In this document: in pieces, positions 1 through 7,592 of the stretch
Layout: each line of letters begins with the position of its first letter
Position numbering within the stretch: the first letter of the stretch is position 1
Origin: JAGVSR01 sp963786675
GTDB lineage: Bacteria > Pseudomonadota > Alphaproteobacteria > Rhizobiales > Hyphomicrobiaceae
Assembly: GCA_963786675.1 (NCBI GenBank)
Contig: CAWAZY010000003.1
Coordinates: 620,001 to 684,000, forward strand
Length of the DNA: 64,000 nt
Direction of reading: 5' to 3'
Translations under genes and position numbers: made by a program
Notes under the pieces: model-generated
Database searches by the model: none
What the model was told of the DNA's origin: nothing
The model's input: only the letters and a program-made list of their open reading frames with translations

Positions 1-613
1 GGCGGCGCCTGGGGTGACTGCAACGGTCTGACGCAGAACGTCGTCCGTTACGACTCGCCCACGTTCGGTGGCTTCTCGGTCTCGGCCTCTTGGGGCGAAG
101 ACGACATGTGGGATGTGGCTGCTCGCTACGCTGGCGAATTCGCTGGCTTCAAGCTTGCCTTGGCTGCTGCCTACAACGAGACGTCTGACCAGAACTACAA
201 CAACATCCAGCAGGCTCTGGGCGTGACCATTCCGGACATGGAATACTTCCAGGCCGGCGCCTTCCTCATGCACGTGCCGACCGGCCTCTTCGGCTTGGTC
301 AACTACGGCAACCTGCAGGTTGACGGCCTCGGTGGCGATGATCCGGAGACTTGGTACGGCAAGATCGGTCTGCGCACGCGTCTCTCGGCTCTCGGCCACA
401 CCGTGTTCTACGGTGAGTACCTGAACGGCCAGGACGGCGGCTTCGAACGCTGGTTCGGAACTTGAAGTCTGGGGCGGCGGTGTCGTCCAGGAAATCGACG
501 CAGCTGCTATGTCGGTTTGGATCAAGTACCGCAACCTTGGCTACGAAGACGACGTCGAGACGACCGTCGAAGACTTCAACTACGTGGGCGTCGGTGGTCT
601 GATCAACTTCTAA
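1..613 (+). pseudogene. Outer-membrane porin, C-terminal part, frame-interrupted
   Basis: This is the 3' part of a porin gene whose start lies before the window. Frame 1 is open from base 1 and gives beta-strand-rich sequence with alternating aromatics, including VRYDSPTFGGFSVSASWGED, typical of alphaproteobacterial general porins. Frame 1 stops at 463-465, but the next frame continues smoothly from about 440 (SNAGSELEVWGGGVVQEIDA) to a TAA at 611-613. It ends in VGVGGLINF, with the C-terminal aromatic residue expected of outer-membrane barrel proteins. One extra base around 435-443 explains the break. The product would form passive diffusion channels. Sequencing error and true mutation cannot be told apart here. 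Confidence 0.8.
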
Positions 614-641
614 TCTGATCGATCACGGCTTATGAAATCGG

Positions 642-670
642 AAGGCCGCTCCTCACGGGGCGGCCTTTCT
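642..670 (+). terminator. Rho-independent terminator after the porin
   Basis: A GC-rich stem (AAGGCCGC / GGGCGGCCTT) with a short loop is followed by a short T-rich run, 30 bases after the porin stop codon. Confidence 0.75.
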
Positions 671-699
671 GATTCCAAAATGGGGGCCAGTCCCCGCCG

Positions 700-712
700 G
701 GGGTCTGACCCC
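700..712. repeat. GGGGTCTGACCCC palindrome
   Basis: This 13-base palindrome occurs once here and twice, as an inverted pair, at 62707-62738. It lies between the porin terminator and the stop codon of the next gene, as expected for a dispersed REP-like intergenic element. Confidence 0.6.
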
Positions 713-725
713 AAATGCCAATAGA

Positions 726-1229
726 TCACGCATCGATGGCGCGCTTGACCTCGAAGATCTCCATGATCCGGCAGCCGCGATGCGGGCCGTCACAGACGAA
801 CGTCCACTGGCCTTCCGTGTAGGTGTCGCACATCTTGACGCCCTTGATCAGGATCCAGTGACCCTCTTTTCCCTTGTGAATGGCGAGGATGTAGTGCGCC
901 CAGGCATTGCGGGGCTTCTGCATCCATGTCCACACGGTCGGCCGCTGCCGGCGCTCCAGATGCATGAAGCTCTCCTTGAGCGTCATGGAGAACCCGTAGA
1001 CGGCAAGGGCGGCTTCGACCTCGTCGGCGTAGGTGCCTTTGACCGTGTGCTTCAGATCGGGCGGGAGATCACGATAGGCGTTGATGGCGCGTTCGATCTT
1101 GCTGATGGGGTAGCCGGTGATGGCCGACAGCACATAGGGACCGCAGAACGCAACGCGGCCGGTGTCGTTCGAGACCTCGTTGAGGCTCGACGTCAGGCGC
1201 TGCGTCGGTTGCAAGTCGTCCACGGCCAC
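726..1229 (-). CDS. Orphan protein with a papain-like cysteine peptidase pattern
   Basis: The 167-residue product has no signal peptide or membrane segment. I do not recognise a named family. An early Cys29 sits in a CGPYVLSAITG context at the start of a helix, as in C39-like and NlpC-like cysteine peptidases. Candidate partners follow: His112 (AHYILAI) or His124 (GHWILIKG), then Asp147 in a CDG turn. That Cys, His, Asp order and the hydrophobic strands around each His suggest a papain-like fold; this is inference. The gene is alone, antisense to its surroundings and flanked by palindromic repeats on both sides, so it may be accessory. It could equally be a non-catalytic protein of similar fold. 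Confidence 0.6.
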   Translation of the reverse strand: MAVDDLQPTQRLTSSLNEVSNDTGRVAFCGPYVLSAITGYPISKIERAINAYRDLPPDLKHTVKGTYADEVEAALAVYGFSMTLKESFMHLERRQRPTVWTWMQKPRNAWAHYILAIHKGKEGHWILIKGVKMCDTYTEGQWTFVCDGPHRGCRIMEIFEVKRAIDA

Positions 1230-1242
1230 TCCCCGTCCGCCA

Positions 1243-1323
1243 AGTCATGGGGGCGGAGCCCCCACTTCCCAATTCATGGGGGGCGGAGCCCCCTTGAGCC
1301 CGCCAAATCAAAGGGCGGAGCGT
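1243..1323. repeat. Tandem GC hairpins (GGGGGCGGAGCCCCC)
   Basis: Two near-identical hairpin units, each preceded by TTCATG or GTCATG, lie at 1249-1263 and 1278-1293. A degenerate third copy (AAAGGGCGGAGCGTGGGG) is at about 1310-1323. They occupy the upstream side of the minus-strand papain-like gene. Confidence 0.65.
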
Positions 1324-1439
1324 GGGGATGTTCAGGCCGCGGTGGTTACCAAAAGGTTAATGCCATCAATCGTCCGCGCCAATCTTCACTGCCAGCCTTC
1401 CTGGACAATTGCCAAAATGCCAGCTGGCGACGCGAGGTC

Positions 1440-1652
1440 TCAGGCGATGCGGGTGCTGCCGCGAACCGCAACGCGCGTGCGCGACGTGGCGGAGACGGGG
1501 GCCGCCTTGACCGTCCTGCGCTCGGCCTTCACCGATAGCGGCTTGATGGTTTCAAGCGCGGCGAGGATGTCAATCGCCTGCGGCGTGGCCGAACGCGGCT
1601 TGACCGTCTGCAAGGGGCGAACGCGGAATGGCAGAAACGGGCGCGTGAACAT
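1440..1652 (-). CDS. Small basic hypothetical protein (70 aa)
   Basis: The start at 1652 is chosen because a GGAG motif lies seven bases upstream on the minus strand. The product begins MFTRPFLPFRVRPLQ and is rich in Arg, Lys, Thr and Ala, with a central stretch AIDILAALETIKPL that could form a short helix. No family is recognised and there is no signal peptide. The ribosome binding site is the main support; the codon pattern alone would not be enough. Confidence 0.35.
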   Translation of the reverse strand: MFTRPFLPFRVRPLQTVKPRSATPQAIDILAALETIKPLSVKAERRTVKAAPVSATSRTRVAVRGSTRIA

Positions 1653-2002
1653 GTGGGTCTCCAAAGGGGCTGTGCGGTGGATTTCTTTGTGTTCGGCAAT
1701 TGCACGCCATGTGCCACGTTCAAAGCGGCAATGAAACGGCAGCAAGAACAAAATGCTGAGGAAAAAGCCGCCCTGCCGCCACGGTTCTCACGTGGGCGCG
1801 TTTGCGCGACGAACAGGCACTGCGTCCGGAACATGAACAACTCCTGGGCATCGCGCATCTCAATCACCGCCGGTCATGCGCGGCGCGCGTTTACTCCGCC
1901 GCATGGCCGCAGTAGAAGATGGGTGCGCCTGATTTCCGCAGTATGCGGCCTGTGCGCCGCCCTGAGGGCGTCCAATCAGCGAAGCGGGAATTGAGGCGGC
2001 GC
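1653..2002. other. Intergenic region without a recognised gene
   Basis: These 350 bases separate the small basic ORF from the zinc peptidase. Open frames exist on both strands but none has a convincing ribosome binding site or protein-like composition. The region must contain the divergent promoters of the two flanking genes; no clear -35/-10 pair was found. Confidence 0.5.
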
Positions 2003-2980
2003 ATGCGCTACGACGAACAGGATCGAGAAAGCCGGAATGTCGAGGATCGCCGCGGTCAAGGCGGCGGTGGCAGGATGGGCTTCCCCGGCGGCGGCATTCA
2101 AATCCCAATGGGCGGCAAGGGTGGGATGAGCCTGACCTCGCTGCTCATCATTGGCGCGATCATGCTGTTGTTCGGCATCAATCCGCTCGATGTGCTGACC
2201 GGCGGCGGTAGCGGGGGCAACTTCCCCAATCTCCCGCAGATGCCGCGCACCGAGACGACCCAGCGTTCGCCGGGTCAAGGCGAAATTCCCGGTTTGCCCG
2301 GCGGCACGGCACGGACCCAGCCGGGTCAGGCGTCGAGCGACGAAATGGGCACGTTCATTAAGCGCGTGCTGGCCGACACTGAAGACGTCTGGAACCGCGT
2401 GTTCCAGAGCTTTGGCGAAAACTACAAGGAGCCGCAGCTGGTGCTGTTCGAGCGCGGCACGCGCACGGCCTGCGGCGTCGGCATGACGCAGATGGGCCCG
2501 TTCTACTGCCCACTCGATCAGAAGATTTATATCGATCTGACCTTCTTCGAAGAGCTGAAGCGCCGGTTCAACGCGCCAGGGGATTTCGCGCAGGCGTATG
2601 TGGTGGCGCATGAAGTTGGCCATCACGTGCAGACCTTGCTGGGCATCTCCGAGAAGGTTCAGTCCATGAAGCAGCGCCTTGACGAGCGCCGCTCCAACCA
2701 GTTGCAGGTGCGCATGGAGTTGCAGGCCGATTGCCTCGCCGGCGTGTGGGCGAACCTCAATCACCAGCTCAACAACCGTCTGGAACCGGGCGACATCGAA
2801 GAGGGGCTGCGCGCCGCCAATGCGATTGGCGACGACATGATCCAGAAGAAGACCCAAGGCCATGTGGTGCCCGATTCCTTCACGCACGGATCGGCCGCGC
2901 AGCGCATGCGCTGGTTCTCGAACGGTTACCAATCGGGGCAGATGCAAGTCTGCGATACCTTCAACGCCGAGCAGTTGTGA
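2003..2980 (+). CDS. ypfJ: Neutral zinc metallopeptidase, YpfJ family
   Basis: The 325-residue product has a glycine-rich basic N-terminus, one membrane segment at about residues 43-60 (SLLIIGAIMLLFGI) and a C-terminal zinc peptidase domain. HEVGHH at residues 203-208 supplies the HExxH zinc ligands and catalytic glutamate. E239 in the following MELQADCLAGVW helix is the likely third ligand. This is the layout of the YpfJ (Zn_peptidase, PF04228) family of membrane-anchored proteins, whose substrates are largely unknown. The start at 2003 has a GAGG ribosome binding site, and earlier in-frame starts would add unrelated sequence. The next gene begins at its stop codon. Confidence 0.9.
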   Translation: MRYDEQDRESRNVEDRRGQGGGGRMGFPGGGIQIPMGGKGGMSLTSLLIIGAIMLLFGINPLDVLTGGGSGGNFPNLPQMPRTETTQRSPGQGEIPGLPGGTARTQPGQASSDEMGTFIKRVLADTEDVWNRVFQSFGENYKEPQLVLFERGTRTACGVGMTQMGPFYCPLDQKIYIDLTFFEELKRRFNAPGDFAQAYVVAHEVGHHVQTLLGISEKVQSMKQRLDERRSNQLQVRMELQADCLAGVWANLNHQLNNRLEPGDIEEGLRAANAIGDDMIQKKTQGHVVPDSFTHGSAAQRMRWFSNGYQSGQMQVCDTFNAEQL

Positions 2981-3750
2981 GTTCGGTCGAACGGTCCAAT
3001 ACGTTTCTCAATGAGGGCCGGGCGCACGCCACGTCCGGCCCTTCGTTGTTGTCTGGCGCGCTTGTCCGCGCCGGCGGCACCCTGCGCCATGATCCTGCGT
3101 CGCGTCTGCGCAAAGCATGGCTGGTGTTTGAACTGACGGTCATCTTTGTCGCCGCGCCCCTCGCGATGCATTTCGCGGTTCATCAGGCCCGTGTGCCGCT
3201 GTTTCTGGCGTTGCTGCCGGTGCTGGCCTTGGCCGTCATCATCCTCCTGCTCGACCGGACGTTCTCATTGAAGCAGGAAGCCGCCACGGGCTTCGGCTGG
3301 CGCACGCTGCTTTCCATCCTGGGTCTGTTCGCGGTCGGCACGGCGGGTGTCGCCATCTGGCTCTTGGACACGCATCCCCATTGGTTCTTGGAATTTCCGC
3401 GCAACCGGCCGCAGGTTTGGATGATGGTGCTCGCCGCGTATCCGTTCGCGTCGGTGGCCGTGCAGGAACTGGTCTACCGGACATTCTACTTCCACCGCTA
3501 CGGTCCCCTGTTCGGCGACTGGCGCGCGCTGGCCGTGACACTGAACGGCCTTCTGTTCGGCTTCGGGCACCTGGTGGTCGGTCAGCCGTTCGCGGTGGTC
3601 GCCACCATCCTGACGGGCTGGCTGTTTGCCGCACGCTACGCCGCGACCCGTTCGTTCTGGGCCGTCTTCCTGGAGCATACGCTCTGGGGCGCCATGGTCT
3701 TCACCATTGGACTGGGCCGCTATTTCTTCACCGGCGTCTCGAACGTGTGA
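2977..3750 (+). CDS. CPBP-family intramembrane metalloprotease
   Basis: This multi-membrane protein carries the three CPBP (CAAX protease and bacteriocin-processing, Abi) motifs. E164 and R168 lie in QELVYRTF, H198 in FGFGH, and H234 in LEHTLWGAM. The usual first motif is EExxxR; here the first glutamate is replaced by glutamine, so only one Glu remains. A GTG at 2977 overlaps the ypfJ stop (GTGA), which would couple the genes. However, a terminator-like hairpin at 3014-3042 lies inside this frame, so the TTG codons at 3046 or 3049 are credible alternative starts. The substrate is unknown; the family includes prenyl-protein and anti-sigma-type proteases. Confidence 0.78.
   Translation: MSSVERSNTFLNEGRAHATSGPSLLSGALVRAGGTLRHDPASRLRKAWLVFELTVIFVAAPLAMHFAVHQARVPLFLALLPVLALAVIILLLDRTFSLKQEAATGFGWRTLLSILGLFAVGTAGVAIWLLDTHPHWFLEFPRNRPQVWMMVLAAYPFASVAVQELVYRTFYFHRYGPLFGDWRALAVTLNGLLFGFGHLVVGQPFAVVATILTGWLFAARYAATRSFWAVFLEHTLWGAMVFTIGLGRYFFTGVSNV
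3014..3042 (+). terminator. Hairpin after ypfJ
   Basis: AGGGCCGG (3014-3021) pairs with CCGGCCCT (3035-3042), followed by T-rich sequence. It may terminate or attenuate ypfJ transcription. If so, the CPBP gene has its own promoter and a later start than 2977. Confidence 0.5.
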
Positions 3751-3842
3751 GGTGCGCGCGGCTGACAGTTGAGCGCCAGCGCGCGATCCGCTAGAAAGCA
3801 CCCCTCAAATCCCCGTCATCCCGAACCGGAGAGGCGCCTTCC

Positions 3843-5504
3843 ATGGCCGCGGCCCATCAGTACGTCTACCACATGCACAAGCTGTCCAAGACCTATCCGG
3901 GCGGCAAGCAGGTGCTGAAAGATATTTCGCTCTCGTTCCTGCCCGGCGCCAAGATCGGCGTCGTCGGGCTCAACGGCGCGGGCAAGTCTACGCTTTTGAA
4001 GATCATGGCCGGCGTCGTCGACGACTTCATCGGTGAGGCCAAGCCCGCCGATGGCGTCAAGGTCGGCTACCTGCCGCAGGAGCCCGAACTCGACCCGACG
4101 AAGGATGTCCTTGGCAATGCCATGGAAGGCGTGGCGGAGAAGAAGGCCATCCTCGACCGCTACAACGAGATCGCCGCCAACTACACTGACGAGACCGCCG
4201 ACGAAATGACGGCCCTGCAAGATCAGATCGACGCGCAGGATCTGTGGGACCTCGATAGTCAAGTCGAGCAGGCGCTCGATGCCTTGCGTTGCCCGCCGGG
4301 CGAAGCGGAAGTGACGAAGCTGTCGGGCGGTGAAAAGCGCCGTGTCGCGCTGACGCGGCTCCTCCTGTCAAAGCCCGACATTCTGCTGCTCGACGAACCG
4401 ACGAACCACTTGGACGCGGAATCGGTCGCGTGGCTGGAGCGGTTCTTGAAAGAGTATGCGGGTTGCGTGATCCTCGTCACCCACGACCGCTACTTTCTCG
4501 ACAACCTGACCGATTGGACGCTGGAACTCGACCGCGGCCAAGGCGTGCCGTGGAAGGGTAACTATTCGAGCTGGCTGGAGCAGAAGGCCAAGCGCGAGGC
4601 GAGCGAGAAGGCCGCCGAGGAAGGCCGCCAGAAGGCGATCTCGCGCGAATTGGAATGGATCCGCGCCTCGCCCAAGGCGCGTCAGGCCAAATCAAAAGCG
4701 CGTATTGCCAACTTCAACAAGCTGGTGGAGCAGTCCGGCCGTGAAGAGCTCGGCAAGGCCCAGTTCTCGATCGCGGAAGGTCCGCGTCTGGGCGACATGG
4801 TCGTCGAAGTGGAAGGCCTGTCGAAGGCCTTCGGCGACCGGCTTCTGATCGATGACCTGTCGTTCAAGCTGCCGCCCGGCGGCATCGTCGGTGTGATCGG
4901 CCCCAACGGCGCCGGCAAGACGACGCTGTTCAAGATGCTGACCGGCAAGGAGAGCCCGGACAAGGGCGAGATCAAACTCGGACCGACGGTGAAGCTCGCC
5001 TACGTCGACCAAAGCCGCGACCACCTCGATGACAACAAAACCGTCTGGGAAGAAATTTCCGGTGGCCTCGACATCATGAAGTATGGCGACAAGCGCGAGA
5101 TGCCGAGCCGCGCCTATTGCGGCTGGTTCAACTTCAAGGGTCCCGATCAGCAGAAGAAGGTCGGTCTCTTGTCGGGCGGCGAACGCAACCGCGTGCACCT
5201 CGCCAAGATGCTCAAAGAGGGCGGCAACCTGCTGCTCCTCGACGAACCGACCAACGACCTCGATACCGAAACGCTCGGCGCGCTTGAAGCGGCACTCGAG
5301 GACTTCCCCGGTTGCGCCGTGGTCATCTCGCATGACCGCTTCTTCCTCGACCGTCTGGCCACTCACATCCTCGCCTTCGAAGGCGACAGCCATGTCGAAT
5401 GGTTCGAAGGCAACTTCGAAGCCTACGAGGAAGACAAGAAGCGCCGCCTGGGCGACGCCGCCGTCGAACCGCACCGGATCAAGTTCAAGCGTTTCGAGCG
5501 GTGA
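3843..5504 (+). CDS. ettA: Energy-dependent translational throttle protein EttA (ABC-F)
   Basis: The 553-residue product has two ATP-binding cassettes in one chain and no membrane domain, as in ABC-F ribosome-associated ATPases. The first Walker A is GLNGAGKST at residues 42-50, with signature LSGGEKRRVAL and Walker B LLLDEPTNHLD. The second cassette repeats this with GPNGAGKTT, LLSGGERNRVHL and LLLDEPTNDLD. Between them lies the charged P-site tRNA-interaction linker. EttA gates the ribosome in response to the ATP/ADP ratio. Length matches the family. The start at 3843 follows a GGAGAGG site. The last 58 bases (5445-5502) are repeated exactly at 6771-6828. Confidence 0.97.
   Translation: MAAAHQYVYHMHKLSKTYPGGKQVLKDISLSFLPGAKIGVVGLNGAGKSTLLKIMAGVVDDFIGEAKPADGVKVGYLPQEPELDPTKDVLGNAMEGVAEKKAILDRYNEIAANYTDETADEMTALQDQIDAQDLWDLDSQVEQALDALRCPPGEAEVTKLSGGEKRRVALTRLLLSKPDILLLDEPTNHLDAESVAWLERFLKEYAGCVILVTHDRYFLDNLTDWTLELDRGQGVPWKGNYSSWLEQKAKREASEKAAEEGRQKAISRELEWIRASPKARQAKSKARIANFNKLVEQSGREELGKAQFSIAEGPRLGDMVVEVEGLSKAFGDRLLIDDLSFKLPPGGIVGVIGPNGAGKTTLFKMLTGKESPDKGEIKLGPTVKLAYVDQSRDHLDDNKTVWEEISGGLDIMKYGDKREMPSRAYCGWFNFKGPDQQKKVGLLSGGERNRVHLAKMLKEGGNLLLLDEPTNDLDTETLGALEAALEDFPGCAVVISHDRFFLDRLATHILAFEGDSHVEWFEGNFEAYEEDKKRRLGDAAVEPHRIKFKRFER
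5445..5502 (+). repeat. Left 58-bp direct repeat (ettA 3' end)
   Basis: Bases 5445-5502, encoding the last 19 residues of EttA and the first base of its stop, are identical to 6771-6828. Identity ends sharply on both sides (5444 C versus 6770 A; 5503 G versus 6829 A). The period is 1326 bp. Confidence 0.95.
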
Positions 5505-5523
5505 GGCGCGCCTGCACGGCCGA

Positions 5524-5658
5524 TCACATCCTCCCCCGGTGCCGGGGAAGGATGTCCTCAGGCTCGTCGAGAGATGGCCCGCGCCGCTTGCGGGACGCGG
5601 TGCCGCCGTACATCAGGCTTTCGATCCAGTCGACGAGCTCTGTGAAAAATAGCATCAT
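5524..5658 (-). CDS. Micro-protein (44 aa) divergent from the LysR gene
   Basis: This short gene on the minus strand begins with ATGATG at 5658 and ends with TGA at 5524-5526. It has a strong ribosome binding site (GAGGTGAAAAGCC just upstream). The product starts MMLFFTELVDWIESLMYGG, an amphipathic helix with several aromatics, followed by a basic RKRR stretch and an acidic-proline tail. No family is recognised. It is divergent from the LysR-type regulator at 5762, and 103 bases lie between the two starts. LysR-type regulators often control a divergent neighbour, so it may be the regulator's target. Codon use matches the GC-rich surroundings. Confidence 0.6.
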   Translation of the reverse strand: MMLFFTELVDWIESLMYGGTASRKRRGPSLDEPEDILPRHRGRM

Positions 5659-5688
5659 GGCTTTTCACCTCATGTCCGATCCATGATG
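5653..5688. promoter_or_regulatory. Inverted repeat between micro-ORF and LysR gene, candidate operator
   Basis: CATCATGG (5653-5660) and CCATGATG (5681-5688) form a perfect 8-bp inverted repeat with a 20-base spacer. It overlaps the start and ribosome binding site of the micro-ORF, a plausible place for autoregulation by the divergent LysR-type protein. A LysR site is inferred from position only. Confidence 0.4.
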
Positions 5689-5761
5689 TGAGCGTGCGCC
5701 TCCCCCGCCGCGCGGACAAACGGCATTAGCTGATGCGACGCGCAACAAAAGGTTTCATCTT

Positions 5762-6745
5762 GTGGTTCGCCGCCTGCCTTCTCTGAATGCCATGCGCGCT
5801 CTCGAAGCGGCAGCGCGGCATCAGAGCTTCACACTCGCGGCGGCCGAATTAAACGTCTCGCAGGCCGCAGTGAGCCGTCACATCCGCGAGCTCGAGGCAG
5901 CGCTGGGCGTGGCCCTGTTCGAGCGCACGGGGCGCGGGGTGACGTTGACGGAAGAGGGAGCGCGTCTCGGCCAGGATCTCAACGCGATCTTCGATCAGCT
6001 TTATGAGGCGACGGAGCGCTTTACCAAGTCGCGGCGGAAAAACCAGCTTGTCATCAGCTCGGAGGTTCCCTTCGCCGCGCTCTGGCTCATTCCGCGGCTC
6101 GGCGACTTCACCAAGGCGCACCCTGAAATCGATCTTGTCCTCGACCCGACGAACCGGCTTGTCGACTTATCCAAGGGCGAGGCAGATATCGGCATCCGCT
6201 GCGGAGGGGGTGTGTGGCCGGGCGTTCATGTTAGGGCGCTTGCAGAATCAGTAGTGTTTCCGGTTTGCAGTCCGCAGTTCATGAAAGCGCATCCGCTGAA
6301 CGGTCCGCGGGACCTTGCCGGTGCGACACTGATCCGCGACGATCACAAGGACAACTGGCAGGGATGGTTCGCGGCCGCCGGATTCAAGGGCGGGCCTGCG
6401 GTCCTCGGGCCCATTCTCAAAGGGCACCTCGCCGTGGCCGCCGCCGAGGCCGGCCAGGGCGTTGCGCTGGCGGATCAGATTGCGGTGGCCGATGCGCTGC
6501 TCGCGGGCAGTCTCGTGCGCCCATTCGCCATCACTGTGTCGGGACCGGGCTATTATCTGGTTCGCGGGGAGGGCGTGCGCGAGAGCGCTTCGATGAGCGC
6601 CTTTGGTGCTTGGCTTGCGCGCGAACTCAAGCGCACGGAAGTCGCCCTTTCGGATTGGGAAGCGGAGCGTGAGGCGGCAATCGAGGCCCGCGTCTCGCGC
6701 GGCGAACGCAGCAAGCGGGTCCCAGGTCAAGTGCCCAAGCCGTAG
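5762..6745 (+). CDS. LysR-type transcriptional regulator, GcvA-like
   Basis: The 327-residue product opens with a winged helix-turn-helix (residues about 8-65; LNVSQAAVSRHIRELEAALG is the recognition part). A periplasmic-binding-protein-like effector domain follows. The RRLPSLNAMRALEAAARH opening is typical of the GcvA-like branch. The GTG start at 5762 is the most upstream one that keeps the canonical N-terminus. The C-terminus is about 30 residues longer than usual, with a basic, charged tail. The gene sits in a 1326-bp block bounded by 58-bp direct repeats of the ettA 3' end, which suggests it arrived or was duplicated there. Effector and targets are unknown; the divergent micro-ORF is the obvious candidate. 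Confidence 0.9.
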   Translation: MVRRLPSLNAMRALEAAARHQSFTLAAAELNVSQAAVSRHIRELEAALGVALFERTGRGVTLTEEGARLGQDLNAIFDQLYEATERFTKSRRKNQLVISSEVPFAALWLIPRLGDFTKAHPEIDLVLDPTNRLVDLSKGEADIGIRCGGGVWPGVHVRALAESVVFPVCSPQFMKAHPLNGPRDLAGATLIRDDHKDNWQGWFAAAGFKGGPAVLGPILKGHLAVAAAEAGQGVALADQIAVADALLAGSLVRPFAITVSGPGYYLVRGEGVRESASMSAFGAWLARELKRTEVALSDWEAEREAAIEARVSRGERSKRVPGQVPKP

Positions 6746-6770
6746 CACACCTTCGGGCGGGTCCTCCCCA

Positions 6771-6828
6771 CGCCTGGGCGACGCCGCCGTCGAACCGCAC
6801 CGGATCAAGTTCAAGCGTTTCGAGCGGT
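6771..6828 (+). repeat. Right 58-bp direct repeat (second copy of the ettA 3' end)
   Basis: An exact copy of 5445-5502 lies just after the LysR gene. Read in the ettA frame it encodes RLGDAAVEPHRIKFKRFER and then a TAA stop. It is detached from the rest of ettA. This looks like the displaced original 3' end after an insertion, or a recombination scar. Confidence 0.95.
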
Positions 6829-7036
6829 AACACACAGAAACAAAACTCAAGATCCCGCGTTCTCAGTGCGTTGGGCCGGATGGCTCGACGCGACTTAAAC
6901 CTCCGCGCGTGATCCATCCTGTCGCAGGCGACGAATTGCCGTGCGACGTCTGAGGTTTGCTGACTTTCGCTCATCTTGTTTATGCCGCATTCGTCGGGCG
7001 AAACGCGCAGATCAAAAGCAAAAAAGGATGGTTCCG

Positions 7037-7510
7037 ATGAGCAAATTAATTGTCGCCGCTTGTGCGGCCCTGGCCATGCTGGCCGGCGTATCGACGGCCA
7101 ATGCAAAGCCGTGGGATCCGACGAAGACGCAAGGTTGGCAGCAGCAGGAAGTCGCGCCGCGCTCCAAGAAGCAGCGGACGTATGCGCGCCGCATGGTTCG
7201 CGCCGAGAACACCTATCAGTCCTATGAAGCGCCGCGCCGTTCGGGCGTCGGTCCGCGTCCCGGCAAATGGTGCGGCTGGTGGATGCGCACGCAGAAGGGC
7301 GGCGGCCCGGCGTACAACGTCGCCTGGAACTGGCGCAATTACGGCTCGCCGTCGGGTCCGCAGGTCGGCGCCGTGGTTGTGTGGCGTCATCACGTCGGCA
7401 TGATCGTCGGGCGCGCTTCGAACGGTCAGTGGATCGTCAAGTCCGGCAATGACGGCGGCAAGGTTCGCACGCGCGCCCGCTCCGTCTCGGGTGCCGTGTT
7501 CCGCATCTAA
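7037..7510 (+). CDS. Secreted CHAP-like domain protein
   Basis: The 157-residue product has a signal peptide (MSKLIVAACAALAMLAG, cleavage after ANA at about residue 23). A short basic linker and a C-terminal domain of about 85 residues follow. That domain has KWCGWWMR near its start and WRHHVGMIVGR later, giving the Cys and His spacing of CHAP or NlpC/P60-like peptidoglycan amidases. The product should act in the periplasm or outside the cell, perhaps in wall remodelling; no target is visible. The ATG at 7037 was chosen over 7028 because AAGGA is eight bases upstream. The gene is monocistronic and ends at a terminator. Confidence 0.7.
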   Translation: MSKLIVAACAALAMLAGVSTANAKPWDPTKTQGWQQQEVAPRSKKQRTYARRMVRAENTYQSYEAPRRSGVGPRPGKWCGWWMRTQKGGGPAYNVAWNWRNYGSPSGPQVGAVVVWRHHVGMIVGRASNGQWIVKSGNDGGKVRTRARSVSGAVFRI

Positions 7511-7526
7511 CGCAATCGCGATTGCG
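7511..7526. repeat. 16-bp perfect palindrome at the stop codon
   Basis: CGCAATCGCGATTGCG starts right after the TAA stop of the CHAP-like gene and is its own reverse complement. It may be a small hairpin or protein site next to the terminator. Confidence 0.5.
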
Positions 7527-7533
7527 ACAAAGG

Positions 7534-7563
7534 AAAAGGCCGCTCGTTCGAGCGGCCTTTTTT
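7534..7563 (+). terminator. Rho-independent terminator
   Basis: AAAAGGCCGCTC-GTTC-GAGCGGCCTTTTTT forms a strong stem followed by T residues, directly downstream of the CHAP-like gene. Because the A-run is symmetrical it may also serve the converging mlaC transcript. Confidence 0.9.
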
Positions 7564-7592
7564 CGTTAGGGCAGGGCTGCGGTTTCGATGGT

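Noticed and set aside
5445..6828. Insertion sequence as the cause of the ettA-end duplication
   Set aside because: 58-bp direct repeats are far longer than IS target duplications, there are no terminal inverted repeats and no transposase; site-specific integration or recombination fits better.
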